In this document: positions 28,415-38,108 of the stretch, one piece after another
Layout of the letters: each line of letters begins with the position of its first letter
How positions within the stretch are numbered: position 1 is the first letter of the stretch
From: Robertkochia aurantiaca
GTDB taxonomy: Bacteria > Bacteroidota > Bacteroidia > Flavobacteriales > Flavobacteriaceae
Assembly (NCBI RefSeq): GCF_020166495.1
Contig: NZ_JAINZS010000009.1
Location: forward strand, 1 to 64,000
Reading direction: 5' to 3'
DNA length: 64,000 nucleotides
Notes under the pieces: generated by a model
What the model was told of the DNA's origin: nothing
Database searches by the model: none
What the model saw: the letters and a program-made list of their open reading frames with translations, nothing else
Made by a program: the position numbers and the translations under genes

Positions 28415-30100
28415 ATGAATAAGCAATTAACATTATTAGCTGCGATCATTCTTGCCTTTGGAGTCGTAACGAGCTGTCAAATGGATGATTCTGTCTATGA
28501 CATCAACTGGCCGGTACCAACCATTAATAGTGTCAGTACGTTTAGCGACACCTTATCCAGCACACTGTCATTAACCGGAAACTTCACCAAGGTAAGAAGC
28601 GTCTATTTCGGTGATGTGATCGGCGATGATATCGAAATTGCCGGTGATGAGAATTCTCTCTCGGTGAAAGTTCCCAGAACAATTGACGTTAAAGGGGCTC
28701 CGATCAAGGTAACAAATGAATATGAACAGAGTTACCAGACAGAACAGGCGTTTATCCCCATTATACAGGAAACGGTGGTCACAGATGTGAGTGAAATTCA
28801 GGTGGGCTTAAATTTTAAGGTGAAAGGGAAAAACGTAGATCTCCTGACCGAAGTTACCGTTGACGGAGTTCCCGTACAGGTGATTTCTAAATCTGAAAAC
28901 GAAATCTTACTGTCGGTTTCCGGTTTGGACCTGAGTGCCGGTATGCTGGTAAATGTTGATTTTAAAAGTCTGGCTAGAAATGAGATCCCGACCGCAGAAA
29001 AGATCAATGTGATATATCCTTTTATTGCCTATAATGAAGTGAGTATATGGGACTTTGAAGATGGGGTGAATCCTTATCAGGGAGAAGGTACAGCGGCTAT
29101 TGAAACAGGTGATGTTTTAGGAACCCAGGAAAAATATTTCTCCCTGAGAGCTCCCGGATATGGATGGGATAAGGAGACCGGTAATATTTCTATTGCAAAA
29201 ACCCCCGACTTCAGTAATATAGTAAATCCTCACCTGACTTTCGCGGTCAGAACACCTGCCGGAAGTGCGGGATATTTCCAAATGGAATCTCCGGGATCAT
29301 GGAGGCATTTCGGATATGGATTTGATACCGGTGGAGAATGGATCATCATTTCACAACCCCTGGAAGATAATTGGGAAGGTGATGGCTGGAACCCTGGAAC
29401 ATTTCTTCCTACGCTAGGTTTAAAAGCAGGAAATGCAGGCGAAAACCAGGATATCGATATTGCCTATGTGAAGATTACTGAAGGGAAGTATGATGGTAGT
29501 CAGGAAATAGGCGACGCCCTTGTGGGATCTACCAAACCCGCCAAGATCGTGGTGATGGATTTTGAAGATACAAGCCTGTGGCCAGACATCATGAATGGCA
29601 CAGAGACCGTAGCTTCTTTAGACTTTAGAAGAGATGAAATTGAGCCCTTTTACGGAGATCAATTCTTTACTTATGTTGATGATGGCACCCTCGGAAACTG
29701 GAGCGGTTATTGGGGCCAAACGATTTCAAAATCCATGGTAGAATCACAGTTATCTGTTTTTGATGATCCCTATCTGTCCATGGCATTAAATAGTATCGAA
29801 GGTAATGCGCAATATATCATTGTAAGAATATTTCAATATGATGAGCAGTTGGTATTGGTTAAGAAATTCTTTCCCGATACGAACGGTACGTGGCAAACAG
29901 CCCAGTTCAGTTTATTTAATACCGACATGGAGAACTGGAGTGACAGCAGTACCGAACTGGGAGCACATTATGCCACCCTCAAAAGATTGAATAAGGATGA
30001 GCCTATTGACAGGATTGAGATCATCGTTAATCGAAACGATGCCAACACCGTCGGAATCAGCCTAGACGAAGTGGTAATCACAGAGGGACCGAGATACTAG
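28415..30100 (+). CDS. Surface glycan-binding lipoprotein (SusE/SGBP-like)
   Basis: A 561-residue lipoprotein (lipobox VVTSC, Cys about 21). The N-terminal half contains two IPT/TIG-like immunoglobulin folds (about 32-115 and 118-205), the pattern of PUL surface glycan-binding proteins. Two C-terminal sandwich-like modules start with a shared WDFEDG / MDFEDT motif (about 211 and 380), so they may be related glycan-binding domains. It probably captures mannan at the surface for the SusCD pair. It shows little recognisable identity, as usual for this class, and the ligand is inferred from the neighbours. Confidence 0.8.
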   Translation: MNKQLTLLAAIILAFGVVTSCQMDDSVYDINWPVPTINSVSTFSDTLSSTLSLTGNFTKVRSVYFGDVIGDDIEIAGDENSLSVKVPRTIDVKGAPIKVTNEYEQSYQTEQAFIPIIQETVVTDVSEIQVGLNFKVKGKNVDLLTEVTVDGVPVQVISKSENEILLSVSGLDLSAGMLVNVDFKSLARNEIPTAEKINVIYPFIAYNEVSIWDFEDGVNPYQGEGTAAIETGDVLGTQEKYFSLRAPGYGWDKETGNISIAKTPDFSNIVNPHLTFAVRTPAGSAGYFQMESPGSWRHFGYGFDTGGEWIIISQPLEDNWEGDGWNPGTFLPTLGLKAGNAGENQDIDIAYVKITEGKYDGSQEIGDALVGSTKPAKIVVMDFEDTSLWPDIMNGTETVASLDFRRDEIEPFYGDQFFTYVDDGTLGNWSGYWGQTISKSMVESQLSVFDDPYLSMALNSIEGNAQYIIVRIFQYDEQLVLVKKFFPDTNGTWQTAQFSLFNTDMENWSDSSTELGAHYATLKRLNKDEPIDRIEIIVNRNDANTVGISLDEVVITEGPRY

Positions 30101-30143
30101 AAAGCAATAGTTTGAATTAGTTAGTTTACAGTTCAATCATAGG

Positions 30144-30170
30144 TGGGGTATTTAGTACTAAAATACCCCA
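30144..30170 (+). terminator. Hairpin after the surface-binding gene
   Basis: A perfect 10-bp stem, TGGGGTATTT / AAATACCCCA, with a 7-nt loop, followed by TCTTATT. It lies 44 nt after the stop and separates susCD-SGBP from the intracellular enzyme genes. It may end or attenuate the first transcript. The rest of 30171-30588 has no recognisable gene; a 68-codon frame on the minus strand (30242-30448) looks random. Confidence 0.65.
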
Positions 30171-30588
30171 TCTTATTACCAATAAAAAATGAGAATAGCG
30201 ATTGGAACACTCCTTACCCCTTGATTTTATTGAAACCTGCTTCATAGCCTAAGATAGGGTGTCAAGTCGCTCTTCTTAATCATGGTAAAGTGAGAAGAAT
30301 GGTTCAACCCGGTAATGAGAATTACCTCAACTTTAATCATACTTTCTGGTCTATCAGTATTCTCCAAGCCCTTCAGGAAAGAGCTAACCAATAAGAATAG
30401 CATGACCCTGACCTGCTTAAAATCCCGTGGAACACATCGCAAGATCAAACCTGTACAGTTTGCAAATAATTAAATATCTGTAAAAGAAGACTTCTTAAGG
30501 ATTTACGATAGTTTGAGCACTTTGATTCAAGAGGCGTTAAGATGCCCAATCTATAACCTTTAGTCTCTGATATTAATACCGAAGTATT

Positions 30589-31779
30589 ATGAATTATAAT
30601 GAACGTTTAGAAAAAATAAGTCACCAGTACAACACACTGGTATCAAAGCCTAATAGTGAAATTTTCAGCACTAACGGTATCTATAACCGCTATAAAAATC
30701 CAATATTAACCAGAGACCACATACCCCTTCATTGGCGGTTCGACTTCAACAGAGCAACAAATCCACACTTTATGGAGCGTATTGGTTTTAATGCGGTCTT
30801 CAATGCCGGAGCTATAAAGCTGAACGGGAAATATCTCGTAGTGGCACGTGTAGAAGGCAACGACAGGAAATCGCTATTTGCTGTTGCCGAAAGTCCGAAC
30901 GGGATCGACAATTTTAAATTTTGGGATTCCCCTGTCTCTCTTCCGCAAAACGATGACCCCGACACAAACGTTTATGATATGCGTTTAACCCAGCATGATG
31001 ACGGTTGGATTTATGGAGTTTTCTGTGCCGAACGAAAGGATCCCGGCGCAGCTGAAGGTGATACCTCTTCTGCCACAGCAACTGCGGGTATAACCCGAAC
31101 AAAAGACCTGGTCAGCTGGGAACGCTTACCAGACTTGAAGACGAATTCAGGACAACAAAGAAATGTTGTGCTATTCCCACATTTTATCGATGGAAAATAT
31201 GCTTTTTACACCCGGCCCCAGGATGGATTTATCGATACCGGTAAAGGCGGTGGAATCGGCTTTGGATTATCTGAAACAATTGAAAACGCTTATATCGAAA
31301 AAGAATCAATTGTAGATCCAAAAACCTATCACACCATCTATGAAGTTAAAAACGGGCAGGGACCAACTCCAATAAAAACGGAAAAGGGCTGGCTTAATCT
31401 GGCTCATGGGGTAAGAAATACAGCTGCCGGGTTAAGATATACCTTATATATGTTCTTAACGCATATTGACAAACCATGGGAGATCATACATAAACCCCAT
31501 GGTCACCTTATTGCTCCACTAAAAGAAGAGCGTGTTGGCGATGTTTCTAATGTAGTCTTTTCAAATGGCTGGATCAAAGACGATGACGGCAAGGTATTCA
31601 TTTACTATGCTTCTTCTGATACCAGGTTGCACGTGGCAACCTCAACCATAGACAAGTTGTTGGATTACTGCATTAACTCGCCCGAAGATAAATTACATTC
31701 TCACTGTTCTGTGAAAACCATCCAGGCCTTGATAGATGCTAACAAAAAGGTTACCACCCTCAAATCTATTACTCAGTAA
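30589..31779 (+). CDS. GH130 4-O-beta-D-mannosyl-D-glucose phosphorylase
   Basis: A 396-residue GH130 enzyme of the mannosylglucose phosphorylase type (subfamily 1). It cuts Man-beta-1,4-Glc with phosphate to give mannose-1-phosphate and glucose in the cytoplasm. There is no signal peptide. The NVYDMRL motif holds Asp130, at the position of the proposed general acid of the Bacteroides fragilis enzyme. Also seen are [37 protein letters not shown] and [14 protein letters not shown], typical of the family. The following epimerase provides its substrate from mannobiose, so the pair defines a mannan pathway. Confidence 0.9.
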   Translation: MNYNERLEKISHQYNTLVSKPNSEIFSTNGIYNRYKNPILTRDHIPLHWRFDFNRATNPHFMERIGFNAVFNAGAIKLNGKYLVVARVEGNDRKSLFAVAESPNGIDNFKFWDSPVSLPQNDDPDTNVYDMRLTQHDDGWIYGVFCAERKDPGAAEGDTSSATATAGITRTKDLVSWERLPDLKTNSGQQRNVVLFPHFIDGKYAFYTRPQDGFIDTGKGGGIGFGLSETIENAYIEKESIVDPKTYHTIYEVKNGQGPTPIKTEKGWLNLAHGVRNTAAGLRYTLYMFLTHIDKPWEIIHKPHGHLIAPLKEERVGDVSNVVFSNGWIKDDDGKVFIYYASSDTRLHVATSTIDKLLDYCINSPEDKLHSHCSVKTIQALIDANKKVTTLKSITQ

Positions 31780-31783
31780 ATTA

Positions 31784-33019
31784 ATGAACTCAAATAAAGA
31801 ACCTAATATTTTTGAAGGTCTTCCTTTGCAGTTAGAGCACCTCAAAGGCGAACTTTATGACGAACTAAATAGTTTGCTCTTTTTCTGGAGTACCAAGGCT
31901 TTAGACCTGGAAAACGGTGGAGTTATCGGGATGATCGATCATTATGGAAATCCTCATAAGGAGGCTTCCAAAGGCTCCGTCTTACATTCCAGATTGCTAT
32001 GGACATTCTCTGCAGCATACAGAATAACAGAATGCAAAAACTACAAGACCCTTGCAGATGCTGTATTCGATTACATTGTCAGATATTTTTGGGATGATGT
32101 GAATGGCGGCCTGTTCTGGGAGGTAGACTTTAAAGGCAACCCGATCAACAAAAGAAAGCAGGCTTATGCCCAGGGCTTTGGTATTTACGCCTTCACTGAG
32201 TATTACAGGGCCACGGAGTGCACGGAAAGCCTGAATTATGCCATTAAACTTTTCAATATTCTTGAAGAAAAATTTAAAGATCAAAAGTTTTCCGGTTATT
32301 TGGAGGCTTTACAGCATGACTGGAGTAGCATTGACGATATGCGCTTAAGTGAGAAAGATCAGAATGCCCCTAAATCTATGAATACCCATTTGCATATTTT
32401 AGAGCCCTACACCAACCTTTATCGCGTATGGAAAGATGAAAGGCTGAAGTGTAGCATGATGCAGTTACTGGAGATATTTCAGCATAAGATCATGGATAAT
32501 ACTACCGGTCATTTTCATTTGTTCTTTGATATGAACTGGAAAGTACAGTCTCACGGCATTTCATTCGGACATGATATAGAGGGCTCATGGTTATTACATG
32601 AAGCCGCCTTGGTTTTACAAGAGGCTAAACTCATTGAAGCTGTAAAACAGACCTCATTGAAGCTGGTCAATACCACCATGAAAAACGGTTTGGATGAGGA
32701 CGGTTCTGTATTTAATGGTTTTGAACATGGCAGGTACGATACAGATAAGCACTGGTGGCCCCAGGCAGAAGCTTTGGTTGGTTTTATGGATGCTTACCAA
32801 ATGGAACCAGATAAAAAATACCTTCAAGCGGTATTTAAAATTTGGCATTTTATTAAAAATAACATGATAGACCGGGAAAATGGTGAGTGGTTCTGGCGGG
32901 TTGATAAAAATGGTAAACCAAACCCTGAAGATGTCAAGCTTGGATTCTGGAAGTGCCCCTATCACAATTCCAGAGCCTTACTGGAATTGATAGAACGAAT
33001 CGAGAAAATAACGAACTGA
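31784..33019 (+). CDS. AGE-family cellobiose/mannobiose 2-epimerase
   Basis: A 411-residue N-acylglucosamine-2-epimerase-type alpha/alpha barrel, of the cellobiose 2-epimerase group. Conserved His-bearing segments are visible: SHGISFGHDIEGSWLL (about 262-277), KHWWPQAEALVGF (about 322-334) and FWKCPYHNSRALLELIER near the C-terminus. It would convert mannobiose to mannosyl-glucose for the GH130 enzyme. The start is ATG 31784 (MNSNKEP); the upstream ATG at 31736 lies inside the GH130 gene. It has no signal peptide, so is cytoplasmic. Confidence 0.9.
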   Translation: MNSNKEPNIFEGLPLQLEHLKGELYDELNSLLFFWSTKALDLENGGVIGMIDHYGNPHKEASKGSVLHSRLLWTFSAAYRITECKNYKTLADAVFDYIVRYFWDDVNGGLFWEVDFKGNPINKRKQAYAQGFGIYAFTEYYRATECTESLNYAIKLFNILEEKFKDQKFSGYLEALQHDWSSIDDMRLSEKDQNAPKSMNTHLHILEPYTNLYRVWKDERLKCSMMQLLEIFQHKIMDNTTGHFHLFFDMNWKVQSHGISFGHDIEGSWLLHEAALVLQEAKLIEAVKQTSLKLVNTTMKNGLDEDGSVFNGFEHGRYDTDKHWWPQAEALVGFMDAYQMEPDKKYLQAVFKIWHFIKNNMIDRENGEWFWRVDKNGKPNPEDVKLGFWKCPYHNSRALLELIERIEKITN

Positions 33020-33023
33020 TGCT

Positions 33024-34397
33024 ATGCAAGAAACTTTAAGATTTAAAGAAAAAATAGGTTACGGGTTTGGTGATTTTGCTTCTTCCATGTTCTGGAAGTT
33101 GTTCTCCATGTTCCTGATGATTTACTATACAGATGTGGTCGAACTCACCCCGGCAGCGGTGGGTACCATGTTTTTACTCACCCGGTTGTGGGACGGATTG
33201 AATGATCCGATCATGGGAATCATCGCAGACAGAACCAATACCAAAATGGGAAAGTTCAGGCCTTATTTGCTTTGGGTGGCCATTCCGTTCGGGATAATAG
33301 GGGTTTTAACCTTCTCTACCTTCGACCTTGGTCCGTCAGGTAAACTCATCTATGCCTATATCACCTATACGCTAATGATGATGGTCTATACTGCTATCAA
33401 CGTACCGTATTCATCTTTGATGGGGGTCATGACCTTAAACACAAAAGAACGCACTTCATTGGCGTCTTTCAGGTTTATCGGCGCTTACTCCGGCGGAATA
33501 TTTATGACCGCTACGGTACCTTATTTATTGGATTTCTTCAAGGATGCAGGCTCAGACCAAGCGCAAAGCTACCAGTATACCGTAGCCGTATATGCCCTTA
33601 TAGCTGCGTTCTTTTTCATAATGACTTTCAAATGGACCAAGGAGCGGGTTAAACCTTTGAAAGATAAGTCATCTGTAAAAAATGATTTAAAAGACCTTGC
33701 CAGGAACCGTCAATGGTTTATTATGCTGGGCGCTGGTATAGCCGTTCTGATATTTAACTCCCTTCGCGATGGGAGCATTATGTATTATTTCAAATATTTC
33801 ACCAAGGACCAGGTGTTGCCTGTATTCGGTGAAGTGGAATGGGATAAACTGGCAGGAGCCTATATGACCTTGTGGTTAGTTGCTAATTTATTAGGGGTAT
33901 TACTGGCAAAACCTGCTTCGGCAAGGTTTGGGAAGAAAACGACATTTATCGCCGCCATGTTCATAGCTGCTTTCTTCAGTTTTATCTTCTACTGGGTAGC
34001 TCCGGATGCCGTTGGCCCGATCTTCGCACTTAATCTGGTAATTGGTCTGTCGGCAGGGATAGTACTACCGTTGATCTGGTCTATGTATGCAGATATTGCA
34101 GATTATTCAGAATGGAAAACCGGAAGAAGGGCTACAGGGCTGGTTTTTTCGTCCTCATCCATGTCGCAAAAACTGGGATGGACTCTCGGTGGGGCCATTG
34201 CCGGCTGGATTTTATCGGCCTACGGGTTCGAAGCAAACCAGGTTCAAACTCCTGAATCTCTTGAAGGCATTAAAATGATGATCAGTATCTATCCTGCTCT
34301 AGGAGCATTGGTCGCCTCATTATTCTTATTCTTCTATAAGTTGAACGATAAGTTCATGGAGAAAATCACCAGCGATTTAACACTAAAAAGAATTTGA
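33024..34397 (+). CDS. GPH-family sugar:cation symporter (MFS)
   Basis: A 457-residue transporter of the glycoside-pentoside-hexuronide branch of the MFS. It has twelve probable helices and the family marks KIGYGFGDFASSMFWKLFSMFLMIYYTDV at the N-terminus, LWDGLNDPIMGIIADRT with its Asp residues (about 54-70), and DYSEWKTGRRATGLVFSSS (about 357-375). It should bring mannobiose or mannosyl-oligosaccharides across the inner membrane with a cation. It starts 4 nt after the epimerase gene and ends 4 nt before the GH5 gene, so all are cotranscribed. Confidence 0.92.
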   Translation: MQETLRFKEKIGYGFGDFASSMFWKLFSMFLMIYYTDVVELTPAAVGTMFLLTRLWDGLNDPIMGIIADRTNTKMGKFRPYLLWVAIPFGIIGVLTFSTFDLGPSGKLIYAYITYTLMMMVYTAINVPYSSLMGVMTLNTKERTSLASFRFIGAYSGGIFMTATVPYLLDFFKDAGSDQAQSYQYTVAVYALIAAFFFIMTFKWTKERVKPLKDKSSVKNDLKDLARNRQWFIMLGAGIAVLIFNSLRDGSIMYYFKYFTKDQVLPVFGEVEWDKLAGAYMTLWLVANLLGVLLAKPASARFGKKTTFIAAMFIAAFFSFIFYWVAPDAVGPIFALNLVIGLSAGIVLPLIWSMYADIADYSEWKTGRRATGLVFSSSSMSQKLGWTLGGAIAGWILSAYGFEANQVQTPESLEGIKMMISIYPALGALVASLFLFFYKLNDKFMEKITSDLTLKRI

Positions 34398-34401
34398 CAA
34401 T

Positions 34402-36234
34402 ATGAAGAAGGTCATTTTATTATTTACCCTGGTCACCTTATTGCTTGGCTGCTCAAAACCGGGGACTAAAGGGTTCGAAAACTTCATAACCAGAGACGGA
34501 CACAGACTTATGGATGGGGATAAGGAATACCGGTTTATTTCGATGAATATTCCCAATCTTAATTATATCGAAGACGAATTAAGTTTTTCCGCCGAAAGCC
34601 CATACAGATATCCGAATGAATTTGAAATACGGGATGCTTTTGAAACCGTTAAACAAATGGGCGGAAAAGTCATCAGAATTTACACCCTTCCTGTTAAAAG
34701 GCAGGATGAACCCGATAATCCAACCTTCATTACCGGGCCCGGAGAATTTACAGAAGAAGCCTTCGTTGTTAACGATCTGATGCTAAAGATCGCCAATGAA
34801 ATGGAGATCCGAATTATTTTTTCACTTTTAAACAATTGGAAATGGATGGGTGGTGTTCCGCAATACGCAGCGTTCCGTGGTAAACCGGCCGAGGACTTTT
34901 GGACCGATGAACAACTCATTGATGACTTTAAAAATACCGTAGAATTTACCCTCAACAGAACCAATACCCTTACCGGTGTTAAATACAAGGATGATAAAGC
35001 CATACTGTGCTGGGAGACGGGTAATGAGTTGATGTCGCCTTACCCATGGGTAAAAGAAATGGCCGCCTATATTAAAGAGATCGATACCAACCATTTATTA
35101 ATGGACGGGTTTCATGCCGTAGATGATTACCGCTATATACATAAGGAATCAGTCGAAGATCCAAATATCGACATCCTTTCTTCACATCATTATGAAACCG
35201 ATCCATTTCAGCAATTCGTCAATATCCATTCGAATCTTGATATTATAAAAGGCAAAAAGCCTTATATCCTCGGGGAATTGGGATTTGAAAGCACTTCTGC
35301 TCATGAACGGGTTTATGATTACATTATTTCAAACCATGAAATAGCCGGCACGCTGAACTGGAGCATCAGATCACACCGACGTGAAGGTGGATTTTACTGG
35401 CATTCAGAACCCGTTGGTCATGGATTATATAAAGCTTATCACTGGCCCGGCTTTCCTTCCGGTCACGCTTACGATGAAAAAGGATTGCTTACGCTAATGA
35501 GAAAGAAAGCATATGAGATAGATGGTAAAGTGCCCCCTGAATTACCTGTACCGAAAGCCCCCGGGCTATTGCCTGCTCAACATGTATATGAGATTTCTTG
35601 GCAGGGATCTACAGGAGCTTCGGGGTATAATATCTATCGTTCTGAAAGTGATAAGGGCCCATGGGAGCAGATCGCCTTTAATGTGTCTGATGCCCGTGTT
35701 CAATATACGCCTCTCTTTAATGATGCAACGGCAGAGATTGACAAGACCTATTTTTATAAGATCAAGGCCGTAAATGCGGTAGGAGTTTCGCCTGAATCAA
35801 ACATCCTTGGGCCGATCAAGGTAGAAAAGAAAGCCTTAGTTGATGAGATGGGCAATCTGATGACCCTTTACAGATATAAAGATATTACAGTTGAAAAGGG
35901 CCAGGACAGGAAATTTAAGGAAGATACAGAACGCATACAGGGAACCCAGGGTAGTGAGATCATCTACAGTGTACCCGGCAGTATTCGGGATGTGAAGATC
36001 TATGCCTTTGAAACCTTTGATCAAAACGGACTGGAACTAATGGTTTCCGGTGATGGTGAAAATTTTGAGCCCATTAACCCTAAAATATCAGGAGAAGACC
36101 TGGGCGAAGGAGATTATGGTTACTGGAATGCCAAATTATATGAGAGTTCTAATGATAAAAACTCCTCTCAGTTTTTGAAGATTGTTTTTAAGGAAAAGAG
36201 TCAAATCGGAAGAACTGTGATCACCTACAATTGA
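34402..36234 (+). CDS. GH5-type lipoprotein, probable endo-beta-mannanase
   Basis: A 610-residue lipoprotein (lipobox LLLGC, Cys about 17) with a clan-A TIM barrel (about 25-375). The acid/base Glu209 lies in WETGNEL and the likely nucleophile Glu292 in ILGELGFE, the GH5 pattern. A fibronectin type III-like domain (about 385-480) and a C-terminal sandwich-like domain (about 485-610) follow. With the GH130 and epimerase genes it is most likely a surface beta-1,4-mannanase; the exact GH5 subfamily cannot be set by eye. It is the last gene of the PUL. Confidence 0.82.
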   Translation: MKKVILLFTLVTLLLGCSKPGTKGFENFITRDGHRLMDGDKEYRFISMNIPNLNYIEDELSFSAESPYRYPNEFEIRDAFETVKQMGGKVIRIYTLPVKRQDEPDNPTFITGPGEFTEEAFVVNDLMLKIANEMEIRIIFSLLNNWKWMGGVPQYAAFRGKPAEDFWTDEQLIDDFKNTVEFTLNRTNTLTGVKYKDDKAILCWETGNELMSPYPWVKEMAAYIKEIDTNHLLMDGFHAVDDYRYIHKESVEDPNIDILSSHHYETDPFQQFVNIHSNLDIIKGKKPYILGELGFESTSAHERVYDYIISNHEIAGTLNWSIRSHRREGGFYWHSEPVGHGLYKAYHWPGFPSGHAYDEKGLLTLMRKKAYEIDGKVPPELPVPKAPGLLPAQHVYEISWQGSTGASGYNIYRSESDKGPWEQIAFNVSDARVQYTPLFNDATAEIDKTYFYKIKAVNAVGVSPESNILGPIKVEKKALVDEMGNLMTLYRYKDITVEKGQDRKFKEDTERIQGTQGSEIIYSVPGSIRDVKIYAFETFDQNGLELMVSGDGENFEPINPKISGEDLGEGDYGYWNAKLYESSNDKNSSQFLKIVFKEKSQIGRTVITYN

Positions 36235-36258
36235 CTATTTGTTTAACTGAACTTAGTG

Positions 36259-36600
36259 AGGTGGTCAGGTAGTCAGATAAATTATAGATGGTAGATTATA
36301 GATGGTAGATTATAGATGGTAGATTATAGTTAGTAGATGGTAGATGGTAGATGGTAGCTGATAGATGTTAGATGTTAGATGTTAGATTAGAAGGAATAAA
36401 AGAATTTAGGAATTTAAAGTTTTACATCTTCATTCCCTATTTCGCTCCTTTGCTCCTTTGCTCCTTAGCTCCTTCGCTCCTTCGCTCCTTCGCTCCTTCG
36501 CGATATAAAATTTACGTCTTTGCGAGCGTAGTGAAGCAATCTTTTTCGGGTGGTCAGGTGGTCAGGTAGTCAGGTAGTCAGGTAGTGAAAAGGTCAATAG
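36259..36600 (+). repeat. Composite repeat R2, copy a
   Basis: Modules in order: GTCAGATAAATTATAG; heptamers (TAGATGG/TAGATTA/GATGTTA, about 36282-36385); a core ending in AAAGTTTTACATCTTCATTC; octamers of the CTCCTTAG / CTCCTTCG type (about 36444-36500); GCGATATAAAATTTACGTCT and TTGCGAGCGTAGTGAAGCAATC (36500-36548); then GGTGGTCA / AGGTAGTC octamers (36549-36590). Copies b and c are at 39795-40290 in the same orientation, on the other side of the LigD operon. Confidence 0.82.
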
Positions 36601-37298
36601 GTCAACAGGTTAAATAGAACGTCTTTGCGAGGTTTTTGAAATCCGGCTTCCTTGTGGAGGATAATGACGGTTTAAAATTTATATAAAAAGGACTCCTTCC
36701 CCTGGTCAGGGAGGGGCGAGCGTTAAAAAATGGTTCTGTGAACCATTTTAGCGAAGGAGCCAGGTCGCGCGTGGCAGTATAAGCCGTAGGCGGTGCCGGA
36801 AGGGGTTGTAGTAAGGACTGTCGTGAATCAACCCACCCCGTCAGCGATTTTATCGCTGCCACCCCTCCCTGGCCAGGGCGGGGAGCCAAAATTTTCTCTG
36901 TGCTTTATTGGTTTAATTAAATCCGTCAGCGGTAGCCTCAGGCAGTGAGGCGAAACAATCTTTCGAAGACTACTTAGAAATTCGGCTAAAGATATCCATG
37001 TACCCTCATAACTCCATACCCCCATACCCTCATAACTCCATACCCGAGTGGCAGATTCTTCGCTGCGCTCTGAATGACTTTTTCAGTGAGATGGTGAGGT
37101 GGTGAGGTGGTCAGGTGGTCAGGTGGTCAGGTGGTCAGGTGGTCAGGTGGTCAGGTGGTCAGGTGGTAAAAATAATCATACCGCTATCACAGGGTTAAGT
37201 TTTATGTCACCCTGAGCATGTCGAAGGGAGCCAGTCGAAGGGAGCCAGTCGAAGGGAGCTTTTTTAAGAAGCCGTATTAGTAAAGGTATTAACGATTA
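36601..37298. repeat. Fold-back element and octamer tracts before the LigD operon
   Basis: 36684-36892 is a large imperfect inverted structure: CCCCTGGTCAGGGAGGGG near 36697 faces CCCTCCCTGGCCAGGG near 36864. Between are two perfect hairpins, AAAATGGTT / AACCATTTT (36727-36749) and CAGCGAT / ATCGCTG (36842-36858). Then come CCATACCC octamers (about 37010-37045), at least nine GGTGGTCA units (about 37089-37167), and a 14-nt unit CCAGTCGAAGGGAG repeated after TGTCACCCTGAGCATGTCGAA (37204-37258). No gene is seen in the gap. Confidence 0.75.
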
Positions 37299-38108
37299 CT
37301 ACTTCTGCCCCAGGCGCCTGAAGATATTATCGATCGTATACTGATCCGGGCTTTCGATACCTGGTAATTCATCCCAATCCAAGGGAGTGGCGATTCCGCA
37401 CGATGGAGTCGGCCGAAGGGAATACGGACAAATCGAGGTTTGTCCGTAAGCATTGCGCAGGTAGTCGACAAAGACCTTGTTCTCCCTTTTGTTCTTTCTG
37501 GTGGCCGTGGTAAGCAGATCAGGATGTTTTTCGGCCATTCTCTGAGTCAGCTCCTTTACCTCCTCCCTGCGTTCATCGAAGGTTTTGTCCCGTCTTTTCT
37601 CATACCAGATATGAAACCCGCTTTTACCTGTGGTCATCAGCCTGGGCTCCTCACCCTCTTTCCTAAGAAAATCCCCGATCCTTTCGGCGGCGGTCTTCAC
37701 CTTTTCAAAAGAGTCTTTGGGCGGGTCCAGATCAAACACCACCTTGTCAGGCTTATTGAGAACATCTTTTTTAGCCAGCCAGATGTGAAAGCTTACCGTA
37801 CCCTGGTTGGCCAGGTAGATAAGGCTTTTTTTATTGTTACAGATCACCTGGGTATTGGTTCCATCTCCTGTTTTTATGGAAACTCTTTCGATATAATCCG
37901 GGAAATAATCGCCGGCGTTCTTCTGATAAAATCCCTCCGTGTCAATCCCGTCCGGAAAGCGTTGAAGGGTCAACGGCCGGTCTTTGAGAAAAGGAAGTAT
38001 CTCCTCGGAAATCCTTTGGTAGTACCTGATCATATCCAGCTTGGTGATCTCCTTGCCAGGATAAATTATTTTTTCCGGGTTCGATATTTCAACCTCTTCT
38101 ATTTTCAT
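37299..38108 (-). CDS. LigD polymerase-domain protein (split NHEJ)
   Basis: A 269-residue AEP-type primase-polymerase, matching the POL domain of LigD, which adds nucleotides at broken ends in bacterial end joining. Typical segments: NPEKIIYPGKEITKLDMIRYYQ, LKDRPLTLQRFPDGIDTEGFYQKNA, the DxD-type VVFDLDPPKDSF (about 122-133), KSGFHIWYEKR and DYLRNAYGQTSICPYSLRPTP. It is a separate gene: its ATG shares one base with the stop of the ligase gene. It has no fused domains. The last of three overlapping leftward genes. Confidence 0.88.
   Translation of the reverse strand: MKIEEVEISNPEKIIYPGKEITKLDMIRYYQRISEEILPFLKDRPLTLQRFPDGIDTEGFYQKNAGDYFPDYIERVSIKTGDGTNTQVICNNKKSLIYLANQGTVSFHIWLAKKDVLNKPDKVVFDLDPPKDSFEKVKTAAERIGDFLRKEGEEPRLMTTGKSGFHIWYEKRRDKTFDERREEVKELTQRMAEKHPDLLTTATRKNKRENKVFVDYLRNAYGQTSICPYSLRPTPSCGIATPLDWDELPGIESPDQYTIDNIFRRLGQK

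Noticed and set aside
30242-30448. 68-codon open frame in the gap before the GH130 gene
   Set aside because: No recognisable family, no promoter box, and the other frames are equally random. I considered a transposase remnant but found no motif to support it.
23274-36234. The PUL as a recent horizontal import
   Set aside because: It looks more A/T-rich than its neighbours by eye, but I did not compute it, and no integrase, tRNA or flanking repeat marks both ends. Not enough to claim.
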